Assembly (NCBI GenBank): GCA_052066835.1
Contig: JBQHRJ010000005.1
Direction: 5' to 3' (one strand)
Length of the DNA stretch: 64,000 bases
From: UBA2821 sp902763335
GTDB lineage: Bacteria; Bacillota; Clostridia; Lachnospirales; Lachnospiraceae
In this document: in pieces, positions 26,728 through 35,494 of the stretch
How the letters are laid out: each line of letters opens with the position of its first letter
Position numbering within the stretch: position 1 is the stretch's first letter
The notes under the pieces: model-generated
Told to the model about the DNA's origin: nothing
The model's database searches: none
The model's input: the letters and a program-made list of their open reading frames with translations, nothing else
Program-made: the position numbers and the translations under genes

Positions 26728-27927
26728 ATGGGAAGAGCGTTAATAATAGGAGCAGGTGGAGTAGCAAGTGTGGCAGTACATAAATGCTGCCAGTATCCGG
26801 AGGTGTTTGAAGAAATCTGTATAGCCAGCAGAACAAAGTCAAAATGTGATGCACTTAAGGAAAAGCTGGATGGCGGAAAAACAAAGATTACGACAGCACA
26901 GGTAGATGCTGATTCGGTGGAACAGCTTATAGAACTTATTAACAGTTATAAACCGGATATCGTTATGAATATAGCACTTCCATATCAGGATCTGACTATT
27001 ATGGATGCGTGTCTTGCAACGAAGACACATTATCTAGATACTGCCAATTATGAGCCGGAAGATACTGCAAAATTTGAATATAAATGGCAGTGGGCATACA
27101 GAGAAAAATTTAAAGAGGCAGGAATTACAGCACTTTTAGGAAGTGGATTTGACCCTGGAGTAACAGGAGTATTCTCTGCATATGCAATGAAGCATCACTT
27201 TGATGAGATAAATGAGATAGATATCCTTGACTGTAATGCAGGTGATCATGGTTATCCTTTTGCAACAAATTTCAATCCTGAGATAAATATAAGAGAAGTA
27301 TCAGCAAAAGGAAGTTATTGGGAAGATGGCAAATGGGTAGAGACAGAGCCTATGGAAATAAAAAGAGTATACAATTTCCCTGAAATCGGTGAAAAGGATA
27401 TGTACCTTCTTCATCATGAGGAACTGGAGTCGCTTGCCCTTAATATAAAGGGAATTAAGAGAATCAGATTTTTCATGACATTCGGACAGAGTTATCTTGA
27501 CCATTTAAGATGTCTTGAAGATGTGGGCATGACTTCCATCGAGCCTATTGAATTTGAAGGTAAACAGATAGTTCCACTTCAGTTTTTGAAAGCGGTATTA
27601 CCTGATCCGGCATCCCTCGGACCTAGAACAAAGGGAAAAACAAATATAGGATGTATTTTTAAGGGTAAAAAAGACGGAAAAGAAAAGACATACTATCTGT
27701 ATAATGTATGTGATCATCAGGAGTGCTATAAAGAAGTCGGTTCACAGGCTGTATCTTACACAACAGGAGTTCCTGCAATGATAGGTGCGGCAATGATAAT
27801 GACAGGTAAGTGGAACAAACCGGGTGTATATAACATAGAGGAATTTGATCCGGATCCGTTTATGGATGCACTGAACCGTTTCGGACTTTCGTGGAAAGAA
27901 AGTTTCACACCTGATATGGTAGAATAA
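26728..27927 (+). CDS. Carboxyspermidine (carboxynorspermidine) dehydrogenase
   Basis: A 399-aa saccharopine dehydrogenase-like protein with an N-terminal Rossmann motif IIGAGGVASVAVHKC and the family segments YLDTANYEPEDTAKFEY and LGSGFDPGVTGVFSAYA. This family (CANSDH/CASDH) reductively condenses aspartate semialdehyde with putrescine (or diaminopropane) to give carboxyspermidine (or carboxynorspermidine). The next gene is the matching decarboxylase, which supports this over lysine metabolism. AAAGGAGGA lies 8 nt before ATG 26728. It is unusual to find it alongside speD and speE. Confidence 0.9.
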   Translation: MGRALIIGAGGVASVAVHKCCQYPEVFEEICIASRTKSKCDALKEKLDGGKTKITTAQVDADSVEQLIELINSYKPDIVMNIALPYQDLTIMDACLATKTHYLDTANYEPEDTAKFEYKWQWAYREKFKEAGITALLGSGFDPGVTGVFSAYAMKHHFDEINEIDILDCNAGDHGYPFATNFNPEINIREVSAKGSYWEDGKWVETEPMEIKRVYNFPEIGEKDMYLLHHEELESLALNIKGIKRIRFFMTFGQSYLDHLRCLEDVGMTSIEPIEFEGKQIVPLQFLKAVLPDPASLGPRTKGKTNIGCIFKGKKDGKEKTYYLYNVCDHQECYKEVGSQAVSYTTGVPAMIGAAMIMTGKWNKPGVYNIEEFDPDPFMDALNRFGLSWKESFTPDMVE

Positions 27928-27956
27928 TAGTCAGATATATGAAATGGAGATAAAAC

Positions 27957-29105
27957 ATGAATAGTAATCTGTTGAACAACTTAAATACACCATGCTACGT
28001 CGTAGATGAAAAAAAACTGGTAAAAAATCTTGAATGTCTTAATTATGTAATGAGGCAGACAGGCTGTGATATACTGCTTGCCCAAAAGGCATTTTCCATG
28101 TATTATGTGTATCCGCTTATCGGGAAATATCTGTCCGGTACAGCAGCGAGCGGATTATACGAGGCAAGGCTTGGCAGGGAAGAAATGTCTGAAAAACAGG
28201 TTCATGTTTTTTCTCCTGCATATAAGGAAGATGAAATAAAAGAGCTTGCGGATATTGCCGATCATATTATATTCAACTCTTTTGCACAATGGGAAAAATA
28301 TAAAAAAATAGTTTGCGGTTCAAATAAAGTGAGTTGTGGAATCAGAATAAATCCTGAATATTCGGAGGTAGAAACAGAAATATATAATCCGTGTTCTAAA
28401 TCATCACGCCTCGGTGTCAGAATTTCTGAATTTGAGAAAAATGAAGATAAACTTGACGGAATAGAAGGAATACATTTTCATACTCTGTGTGAACAGGGGG
28501 AGGATGTTCTTGAGAGAACACTGGTTCACGTCGAGGAACGCTTCGGAAAATATTTAAAGAACATGAAGTGGATAAACTTTGGAGGCGGACACCATATTAC
28601 AAGGGATGATTATGATGTTGAGGCACTTATAAGATGTATTAACAGATTTCAGGAAAAATATGACATACATGTATACATGGAGCCGGGGGAGGCTGTGGCA
28701 CTTAACGCAGGAACATTGGTATCAACAGTGCTGGAAGTTCAGGAAGAAAATGACGGAATCAGCAATGTAATACTTGATACATCGGCAGCATGTCATATGC
28801 CGGATGTACTTGAGATGCCATACAGACCTAACATAAAGGGCTCAGGCAAAAGCAAAGAAAAAGCGTATACATACAGATTTGGAGGACCTACATGTCTGGC
28901 GGGAGACATTATTGGTGAATATTCTTTTGACAGCCGGTTAAAACCGGGAGATAAAGTTGAGTTTGAAGATATGGCAATATACACCATGGTAAAGAATAAT
29001 ACATTTAACGGAATGCCGTTACCTGATATTGATCTGCTAGACAGGGAAGATAATATCCATGTTGTAAAAAAATTTGGATATGAAGATTTTAAAATGAGGC
29101 TGTAA
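27957..29105 (+). CDS. nspC: Carboxyspermidine (carboxynorspermidine) decarboxylase
   Basis: A 382-aa alanine racemase-fold PLP decarboxylase. The PLP lysine lies in LLAQKAFSMY near residue 43. GIRINPEYSEVETEIYNPC, GIHFHTLCEQ, WINFGGGHHITR, EPGEAVALNAG and GPTCLAGD are all typical of NspC/CANSDC. It decarboxylates carboxyspermidine to spermidine, or carboxynorspermidine to norspermidine. It completes the alternative polyamine route and is the last biosynthetic gene of the operon. An ABC transporter gene starts 22 nt later with no terminator between. Confidence 0.93.
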   Translation: MNSNLLNNLNTPCYVVDEKKLVKNLECLNYVMRQTGCDILLAQKAFSMYYVYPLIGKYLSGTAASGLYEARLGREEMSEKQVHVFSPAYKEDEIKELADIADHIIFNSFAQWEKYKKIVCGSNKVSCGIRINPEYSEVETEIYNPCSKSSRLGVRISEFEKNEDKLDGIEGIHFHTLCEQGEDVLERTLVHVEERFGKYLKNMKWINFGGGHHITRDDYDVEALIRCINRFQEKYDIHVYMEPGEAVALNAGTLVSTVLEVQEENDGISNVILDTSAACHMPDVLEMPYRPNIKGSGKSKEKAYTYRFGGPTCLAGDIIGEYSFDSRLKPGDKVEFEDMAIYTMVKNNTFNGMPLPDIDLLDREDNIHVVKKFGYEDFKMRL

Positions 29106-29127
29106 TATTAGATGAAAGGATAAGAAT

Positions 29128-30063
29128 ATGTCACTGAAAGTAAAAAATATAATAAAGAAATATGGAGAAAAAATTGTTGTAAACGATTTGAGCTTTTCAC
29201 TTGAAAATCCGGGTGTGTATGCACTGTTAGGCACTAACGGGGCAGGAAAGACCACAAGTATAAGAGTAATACTCGGTATGCTTGATTATGAGAGCGGAGA
29301 AGTTCTGTGGAACGGAGAGAAACTTGACACATCAAAGGTAAATATAGGATACCTTGCAGAAGAGAGAGGATTGTATCCTAAGTATACACTTATGGATCAG
29401 CTTATTTATTTTGCAGAGCTTAAAAACGTTTCAGCATCACAGGCAAAAAAGAGAATAGAATATTGGGCAGAGCGTCTTGAAGTGACAGATTACCTTTATC
29501 CTAAAGCATCAGCAAAGGGAAAAAAGGCAAAACCATACAGGGCAGACCAGTTATCTAAGGGAAATCAGCAGAAAATCCAGCTTATGGCAGCGCTTATATC
29601 TGATCCGGAACTTCTTATTCTTGATGAGCCGTTAAGCGGACTTGATCCGGTAAACTCAGATTTATTTAAGGAAATTATAAAAGAACAGATAGAAAAAGAA
29701 AAATATGTTATCATGTCAAGTCATCAGATGGCAACCATAGAGGAGTTTTGTTCTGACATTACTATATTAAATAAAGGAAGGGCAGTACTTCAGGGAAATT
29801 TAAATGAAATAAAGAAGAGTTACGGAAGGGTAAATCTGCATCTTAAATGCGATGAAAATATAGATAGCTATATAGATAAATTTGACTTTTCTGATGTGTA
29901 TCAGACACCGGAAGGATACCATATTAAAGTTAAGAATGATTCGCAGGCAGGTGAACTTTTAAAAGTGCTTACGGATAATGATATCAGTGTGGTAAGATTT
30001 GAAAGAAGAGAACCGTCACTTCATGAAATATTTGTTGAAAAGGTTGGGCATGCTGATGAATAA
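29128..30063 (+). CDS. ABC transporter ATP-binding protein (NatA/ABC-2 type)
   Basis: A 311-aa ABC ATPase with Walker A LLGTNGAGKTTS, the signature region QLSKGNQQKIQLMAAL, Walker B LLILDEPLSGLDPV and switch His in SSHQMATIEE. The C-terminal extension is the DUF4162-like segment typical of NatA and drug or sodium exporters. It works with the two ABC-2 permeases downstream. Only 22 nt separate it from nspC, so it may be cotranscribed with the polyamine genes; whether it moves polyamines is not known. Confidence 0.9.
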   Translation: MSLKVKNIIKKYGEKIVVNDLSFSLENPGVYALLGTNGAGKTTSIRVILGMLDYESGEVLWNGEKLDTSKVNIGYLAEERGLYPKYTLMDQLIYFAELKNVSASQAKKRIEYWAERLEVTDYLYPKASAKGKKAKPYRADQLSKGNQQKIQLMAALISDPELLILDEPLSGLDPVNSDLFKEIIKEQIEKEKYVIMSSHQMATIEEFCSDITILNKGRAVLQGNLNEIKKSYGRVNLHLKCDENIDSYIDKFDFSDVYQTPEGYHIKVKNDSQAGELLKVLTDNDISVVRFERREPSLHEIFVEKVGHADE

Positions 30064-31354
30064 AAATGATTATGCAGGATTAAAAAAGGTTTTTGCATTT
30101 TCGTTTATGCAGAACCTTAAGAGTAAAATGAACATAGCTGTCACGGTAATACTATGTATCATATGTTTTCTTGGAGTGCCTGTCAGTCAGGCATTAACGG
30201 ACAGTGATGAAGATAAAGGTTCAGAGACAGACATTACTGATGTATACATATGTGATGAGACAGGATTTGACTTATATGAAAGCATCGAAAAGCAGACAAA
30301 TGAAATATATAAAGATGTAAAATGTCATGAGGAGTTTGTAAAGCCGGAAGATTTAAAAAAACTGGAAAGTAAAAATTCTGTGTATTTAGATGTGAAGTAT
30401 GATGCAGCTTCCGGATTTTTGCTGACGAGTATTTATGAAACAAAGGGCAAATTAACAGCGGACAGCGTTGATACATATATGGAGTATCTGCAGGATGATT
30501 TCGAAAAAATTGTGGCAGATGCAGCGGGAATAGATGATGAAGTCATAAAAAGCCTTAACAGGGAGATTGAAATCGATGTAGTCACAAGGGGAGAAAAGGT
30601 AGAAAAGACAGATAATGAAGATTTGTCAGTTCAGTCATTCTTTATAATTTTTGTGATGATTTTTATACTTGCCATGTGTGGTGAAAATATAGCCACATCC
30701 ATAGCAACTGAAAAGACAACAAGAGTTATTGAATATTTAATGATAAATATAAGACCGATGGCGCTTATTGTGGGAAAAATAATGGCATCAATATTACTGG
30801 TAATCATTCAGATTGCAAGTGCAGGTATTTGTTTTGGAGTGTCATGGATTCTATTTAACGGTTCGGGACATAACAGCACGGCCGAAATGCTTGAATCTGT
30901 TATAGGAACACAGACTATAAGTAATATTTCGGTTGCAGGATGTATTGTAAGTATATTTATATTTATAATTGGATTTTTACTTTTCGGACTGATTGCAGGT
31001 TTAGCAGGTGCGGCTGTAAGCAAGATTGAAAATATCGGTGAAGGCATGAAATTATACAGTATACTTTTAATTGTATGTGCATATGCGGCACTGTTTATAC
31101 CGATGTTTGGAGAAAAAAATGTATTTTTGGAGTTATTTCCGCTTACATCCATATTTATGCTGCCGGGTGAGCTGATATTTGGAGGCGTTAAATGGTGGAT
31201 AGTCATAGTTGCGGTTATATTACTTGCGCTGTCTGTGCTGGTTATGCTGGCATTTGTGGCAGGCGTATATGAAAATATGATATTTTATAATGGAGAAACT
31301 CTTAAAGTCAGAGAGATTATTGCTATGTTTAAAACGAAAGGACGTGACAAATAA
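30050..31354 (+). CDS. ABC-2 type permease (NatB-like), first copy
   Basis: A 434-aa membrane protein with one N-terminal membrane segment (about residues 18-40), an external domain of about 150 residues, and five or six hydrophobic segments in the C-terminal half. The conserved ATSIATEKTTRVIEYLMINIRP cytoplasmic loop sits between them. This is the NatB/ABC-2 topology for export. ATG 30050 or 30056 are both possible starts, overlapping the end of the ATPase gene. The next permease begins directly at the stop. Confidence 0.85.
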   Translation: MLMNKNDYAGLKKVFAFSFMQNLKSKMNIAVTVILCIICFLGVPVSQALTDSDEDKGSETDITDVYICDETGFDLYESIEKQTNEIYKDVKCHEEFVKPEDLKKLESKNSVYLDVKYDAASGFLLTSIYETKGKLTADSVDTYMEYLQDDFEKIVADAAGIDDEVIKSLNREIEIDVVTRGEKVEKTDNEDLSVQSFFIIFVMIFILAMCGENIATSIATEKTTRVIEYLMINIRPMALIVGKIMASILLVIIQIASAGICFGVSWILFNGSGHNSTAEMLESVIGTQTISNISVAGCIVSIFIFIIGFLLFGLIAGLAGAAVSKIENIGEGMKLYSILLIVCAYAALFIPMFGEKNVFLELFPLTSIFMLPGELIFGGVKWWIVIVAVILLALSVLVMLAFVAGVYENMIFYNGETLKVREIIAMFKTKGRDK

Positions 31355-32560
31355 ATGTTAAAAGGATTTTCGCATATATTTAAATTTACTTTTAAGCAGG
31401 GAATTAAACAGAAGGCATTTATATTGTCAACGGTCATAGTGGCACTTCTTATATTTGGCGGTGTCTTTGGGATAAATGTGTATCTTGGCTCTGACAGTAA
31501 AAATAAGGATTCGGAAAGTACTATAGAAAATATATATTTTGATAACAAAACCAACCTTGTGCTGAATCAGGAGATGCTTCCTGAGGGTATACAGGTGGGA
31601 AATGATGATAATGAATTGAAAGCAAATGATTTAAATATAATTCTTAGCGAAAAAGATGACAGCTTCGAATTAAAATGTGAGCTTTCAGAAGATACAGACA
31701 TTGATAATGATGATGCGGAAATGGTGGCAGAAGGTCTGATTCCATCCATAAAAACAGCTATATGTAAAGCAAATGGACTGAGCGACGAACAGCAAATGCT
31801 TATAAACAGTGATGTGAATACTACATCAAGGGAGCTGGGCGAAAAAGAGGAAGGATTTATAAGACAGATTATAAATATGACAGTGCCGCTTATATCATGC
31901 ATGATAGTATTTTTCATGGTTCTTGTATATGGAAGCAGTGTGAGTAAAACAATGGTATCCGAGAAGAACTCAAAACTCATGGAAACACTTTTGGTGTCAG
32001 TTAGTCCATATTCCATAGCATTTGGAAAAATCCTTGCGGTAACATGTATTGCAATATGCCAGTTCTTTTTCTGGGTGGCATGTTTTGCAGGCGGATATTT
32101 TGCGGGTAATGCCGTAAATGATATGTTGAATCCGGGATATGTATCGGAAGTCGGTGCAGTGCTAAAAATGATTGCAGACGGGGGTAAGTATTTTAATCCG
32201 GTGACAATTATTATATCAGTTTTTACTCTGTGTCTTGGATTTTTGATGTACTGTGTATTGGCAGGAATGTGTGCATCCGGAGTGAAAAAGGCAGAAGGGA
32301 TGTCCGGAGCAATGACGTTATTCCAGATACCGGTTTTTATAGGATATTTTGCGGCATATGGTGGTGCGATGAGCAGTGATAAAATGATATCATCACTTGT
32401 GAGAGTATTTCCATTATCATCCGCATTTATTGTACCGGCAGACATTATTACCGGAAATACGACAGTTTTGCAGGGTGTAATATCAATTGCACTGATACTT
32501 ATTGTTATAGTGGTTGGGATAATCTTTACAGGTAAGATTTATAAGAAAAAACTTTTTTGA
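31355..32560 (+). CDS. ABC-2 type permease (NatB-like), second copy
   Basis: A 401-aa paralogue of the preceding gene with the same plan: one N-terminal membrane segment, an external domain rich in Asp and Glu, then KTMVSEKNSKLMETLLVSVSP-type loop and C-terminal membrane helices. The pair probably forms a heterodimeric exporter with the ATPase at 29128. The substrate is unknown. A PP2C phosphatase gene begins 32 nt downstream. Confidence 0.84.
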   Translation: MLKGFSHIFKFTFKQGIKQKAFILSTVIVALLIFGGVFGINVYLGSDSKNKDSESTIENIYFDNKTNLVLNQEMLPEGIQVGNDDNELKANDLNIILSEKDDSFELKCELSEDTDIDNDDAEMVAEGLIPSIKTAICKANGLSDEQQMLINSDVNTTSRELGEKEEGFIRQIINMTVPLISCMIVFFMVLVYGSSVSKTMVSEKNSKLMETLLVSVSPYSIAFGKILAVTCIAICQFFFWVACFAGGYFAGNAVNDMLNPGYVSEVGAVLKMIADGGKYFNPVTIIISVFTLCLGFLMYCVLAGMCASGVKKAEGMSGAMTLFQIPVFIGYFAAYGGAMSSDKMISSLVRVFPLSSAFIVPADIITGNTTVLQGVISIALILIVIVVGIIFTGKIYKKKLF

Positions 32561-32592
32561 TGACTTGATTTCACAGAGGCTGGAGGAACAAT

Positions 32593-33321
32593 ATGAAAGT
32601 TACTTATTGCAGTGTTACGGATAAAGGTGACAGAACAAACAATGAAGACAATGTTGAGTGTGGTGCATGGAAAGATGACTATTGTTTTGCACTTGCAGAC
32701 GGACTTGGTGGACATGAAAAGGGTGAAGCTGCTTCACGTCTGGTTACACTTACGGCAATGGACATATTTCAAAAAGAAGGTTTTAATGAATTCTATTTAA
32801 GAGAGGCTTTTGAGATAAGCCAGGAAAAGCTTACGGAACTTCAGATTAAAGAACAGCTTGAGGGTGATATGAAGACTACACTTGTCCTGCTTGGAATCAA
32901 TGCAAGGGAAGTGTGCTGGGGACATATTGGAGATTCAAGGCTGTATTATTTTGAAGGAAATAAACTCATTAAGCAGACGAAGGATCACAGCGTTCCACAG
33001 ATGCTTGTAAACATAGGCGAAATTAAAGAAGCGGATATAAGAAATCATCCTGACAGAAGCAGAGTATTGAGAGTTATGGGGATGGACTGGGAGCATCCGT
33101 TTTACGATATAGCAGAACCGGTGCCGACAACACTCGGCCAGTCATTTTTAATGTGTACTGACGGATTCTGGGAGCTTATAACAGAGGAGGAGATGGTAAA
33201 CTGCCTGAAAAAATCTAAAACTGTGTATGAATGGATAACAGCCATGGAAAAGATTGTCATGGAAAATGGAAAAGAAAAAAATATGGATAATTATTCTGCA
33301 ATAGGAGTATGGATAAGGTAA
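32593..33321 (+). CDS. PP2C-family protein serine/threonine phosphatase
   Basis: A 242-aa metal-dependent phosphatase. Motifs in order are RTNNEDN, ADGLGGHEKGE, GHIGDSRLYYF, TKDHSVPQ, MCTDGFWE and DNYSAIGVWI, covering the Asp residues that bind the two metals. It is probably the counterpart of the Ser/Thr kinase encoded next to it, reversing its phosphorylations. GGAGGA precedes the ATG. The kinase has its own promoter, so the two can be expressed separately. Confidence 0.9.
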   Translation: MKVTYCSVTDKGDRTNNEDNVECGAWKDDYCFALADGLGGHEKGEAASRLVTLTAMDIFQKEGFNEFYLREAFEISQEKLTELQIKEQLEGDMKTTLVLLGINAREVCWGHIGDSRLYYFEGNKLIKQTKDHSVPQMLVNIGEIKEADIRNHPDRSRVLRVMGMDWEHPFYDIAEPVPTTLGQSFLMCTDGFWELITEEEMVNCLKKSKTVYEWITAMEKIVMENGKEKNMDNYSAIGVWIR

Positions 33322-33374
33322 AAAATAATTATAAACAAATGATATAAAACAATCCATAAGAACCTATAAAGACG

Positions 33375-33403
33375 TTGCACAAATTTGTCATAAATGGTAT
33401 AAT
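33375..33403 (+). promoter_or_regulatory. Predicted promoter of the LRR kinase gene
   Basis: A perfect -10 TATAAT (33398-33403) lies 17 nt after a weak -35 TTGCAC (33375-33380), 57 nt before the kinase ATG. Confidence 0.55.
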
Positions 33404-33460
33404 AAATCTTAGAAATTTTGTTCTTTATTACTAGAAATTTATACAGGAGGAGTGATTAAC

Positions 33461-35413
33461 ATGAGTACAATTGATCCTAAATGTTTGTGTCCGGGATGTA
33501 TGGCAGTATTAGACGAACCGGACCTGCCATGTCCGTTGTGTGGATTTGACAAAACAACATATGCACCATCACCGAGGAGTCTCAGACCTTTTACTATTTT
33601 GTCAGGAAAATATCTTGTAGGTAAGGTCATAGGAGAAGGCGGATTTGGAATAACATACATAGGGTTTAACCTTGATACAGAGCTTCCGGTTGCCATAAAG
33701 GAGTATTTCCCATCGGAGCTTGCAACAAGAGATATTACAGCAGGTAATGCACTTAGTATATTTGCAGGTGAGAGCCAGCAGTTATACAAAGAGGGCCTTG
33801 AAAAATACCTGAGAGAAGCCAGAAACCTTACAATGTTTTCAGATTTACCGGGTATTGTTACCGTTAAAGACTTTTTTTATGAGAATGAGACTGCATATAT
33901 TATAATGGAATACATAAATGGTATAACATTGAAACAGCATCTTATTAAAGTCGGCGGAAGAATGAGCCAGAGTGAAGTTACAAAGATGATGAAACCGGTT
34001 CTTGAGTCAATGATTAAAATTCATGAGACCGGAATGATACATAGAGATATCAGTCCTGATAATATCATGATTACAAAGAATAATCAGATAAAACTTACGG
34101 ATTTCGGGGCAGCGAGAGTATGTAACGGAGAAGATAACAAGAGTATAACAGTTGTTTTAAAGAGAGGATATGCACCTGAAGAGCAGTACCGTGTAAAGGG
34201 GGTTCAGGGACCTTGGACCGACGTTTATGCATTGTGTGCCACAATGTATAAAATGATAACAGGAATTACTCCACAGGAAGCACTCGAGAGAATAATAGAG
34301 GATAATGTTGAACCGTTATCTAAATTTGATAAAGACATATGGCCGGAGATAGATTATGCAATAATGAAAGGCTTATCATTAAGAGCGCAGGACAGATTCC
34401 AGAACGTAGGTGAATTAGTAGATGCTCTGTATTACAGTGTAATAGAGAAGGATGAAAACGGCAATCCTGTTCTTGTTTCATCAAAGGAACAGAGTGCTGC
34501 ACCGGTTACAAGTACTGTACCTGACGATGATTTTGTTATGGAACCTATAGTTGTAAATGTTGGACGTTCTTCTGAGAGCGATAAAGCTGAACAGCCTGTA
34601 AATGAGCCACAGTCTGTTGTACAGCCGCATCCTGCAACAGAACCGGTACAGCCACAGGCACAACAGTCTGAGAATGTGTATACGCAGCCGCTATATCAGC
34701 AGATGTTTGCACAGCAGCAGGCAATGTCGCAGCCACTGCAGGTAACACCGACACCTGTACCGGCTCCAGCACCAACACCGGTACCACAGGCAGCACCTAC
34801 ACCGGCACCAACACCGGTACCACAGGTAGCACCTACACCGACACCTGCACCGGCTCCTGCACCACAGGCAGCACCTACACCGGCACCAACACCGGTACCA
34901 CAGGCAGCACCTACACCAACACCTGCACCGGCTCCTGCATCACAGGCGGCTCCGACACAGGAATCTGTACAACATAAAAAGTCAGGTGGATTTTTCAAGT
35001 CAACATTCAAAAAAGTTGTAAAACTTAAATTAGGTAAAGTAAGGTTTGAAGATGACATAGTTGAGCTTAACGTGGAGCATAATGATGTTGGTAATATACA
35101 GCCGCTTAGAGAATGTGTACAGCTTCAGAAATTAATATTAAGCAACAACATGGTTGATGACTTATCACCACTTGTTGATTGTAAGAAATTATCATATCTT
35201 GCACTTAGAAATACCAGAGTTGAGGATTTAAGACCGCTTTCAGGTCTTGATCAGCTTTCTTATCTGGATTTATGGGGAACAAGAATAAAATCTCTTGAGC
35301 CATTATATTCTCTTAAAGGTTTAAAATATCTTAATGTTAAGAATACAGATATTACAAAGAGTCAGATTGACGACTTAAAAGTAGTCATTCCTGGATGTGA
35401 AGTAGAATATTAA
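33461..35413 (+). CDS. Zinc ribbon–Ser/Thr protein kinase–Pro-rich–leucine-rich-repeat protein
   Basis: A 650-aa multidomain protein. Residues about 8-30 hold a zinc ribbon (CPGC and CPLC). About 50-320 is a Hanks-type kinase with GEGGFG glycine loop, VAIKEYFP lysine, HRDISPDN catalytic loop near 197, DFGAAR and KRGYAPEEQY. About 425-500 is a Pro/Ala/Thr repeat linker, and about 527-640 is a run of four leucine-rich repeats (LQKLILSNN, LSYLALRNT, LSYLDLWGT, LKYLNVKNT). No membrane segment was seen, unlike PASTA kinases, so it is probably cytoplasmic with the LRR part as a substrate or partner sensor. The PP2C gene upstream is the likely antagonist. ATG 33461 has AGGAGG upstream. Confidence 0.88.
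   Translation: MSTIDPKCLCPGCMAVLDEPDLPCPLCGFDKTTYAPSPRSLRPFTILSGKYLVGKVIGEGGFGITYIGFNLDTELPVAIKEYFPSELATRDITAGNALSIFAGESQQLYKEGLEKYLREARNLTMFSDLPGIVTVKDFFYENETAYIIMEYINGITLKQHLIKVGGRMSQSEVTKMMKPVLESMIKIHETGMIHRDISPDNIMITKNNQIKLTDFGAARVCNGEDNKSITVVLKRGYAPEEQYRVKGVQGPWTDVYALCATMYKMITGITPQEALERIIEDNVEPLSKFDKDIWPEIDYAIMKGLSLRAQDRFQNVGELVDALYYSVIEKDENGNPVLVSSKEQSAAPVTSTVPDDDFVMEPIVVNVGRSSESDKAEQPVNEPQSVVQPHPATEPVQPQAQQSENVYTQPLYQQMFAQQQAMSQPLQVTPTPVPAPAPTPVPQAAPTPAPTPVPQVAPTPTPAPAPAPQAAPTPAPTPVPQAAPTPTPAPAPASQAAPTQESVQHKKSGGFFKSTFKKVVKLKLGKVRFEDDIVELNVEHNDVGNIQPLRECVQLQKLILSNNMVDDLSPLVDCKKLSYLALRNTRVEDLRPLSGLDQLSYLDLWGTRIKSLEPLYSLKGLKYLNVKNTDITKSQIDDLKVVIPGCEVEY
34799..34954 (+). repeat. Two 78-bp tandem repeats coding for a Pro-rich linker
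   Basis: Two consecutive copies of a 78-bp unit (34799-34876 and 34877-34954) differ at only a few bases and encode PTPAPTPVPQ and PTPTPAPAP type peptides. A partial related unit lies just before at about 34745-34798. Near-identity at the DNA level suggests recent slippage or recombination and probably length variation between strains. Confidence 0.85.
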
Positions 35414-35429
35414 TTTAAGAATACATTTC

Positions 35430-35470
35430 AGTTTACCGGAGGATTATTTTAGTCTTCCGGTAAACTTTTT
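35430..35470 (+). terminator. Terminator after the LRR kinase gene
   Basis: AGTTTACCGGAGGA (35430-35443) pairs with TCTTCCGGTAAACT (35453-35466), 14 bp with one G·U, followed by TTTT. Confidence 0.88.
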
Positions 35471-35494
35471 ATATAGGTAACGAGGAGAACAAGA

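Noticed and set aside
31567..32445. 292-codon minus-strand open frame opposite the second ABC permease
   Set aside because: The permease frame has the expected topology and gene spacing; the opposite frame is a shadow.
34696..35058. Long minus-strand open frame opposite the kinase linker and LRR region
   Set aside because: It is Gly/Ala/Val repeat sequence produced by the complement of the Pro-rich repeats and has no ribosome binding site; the plus-strand kinase explains the region.
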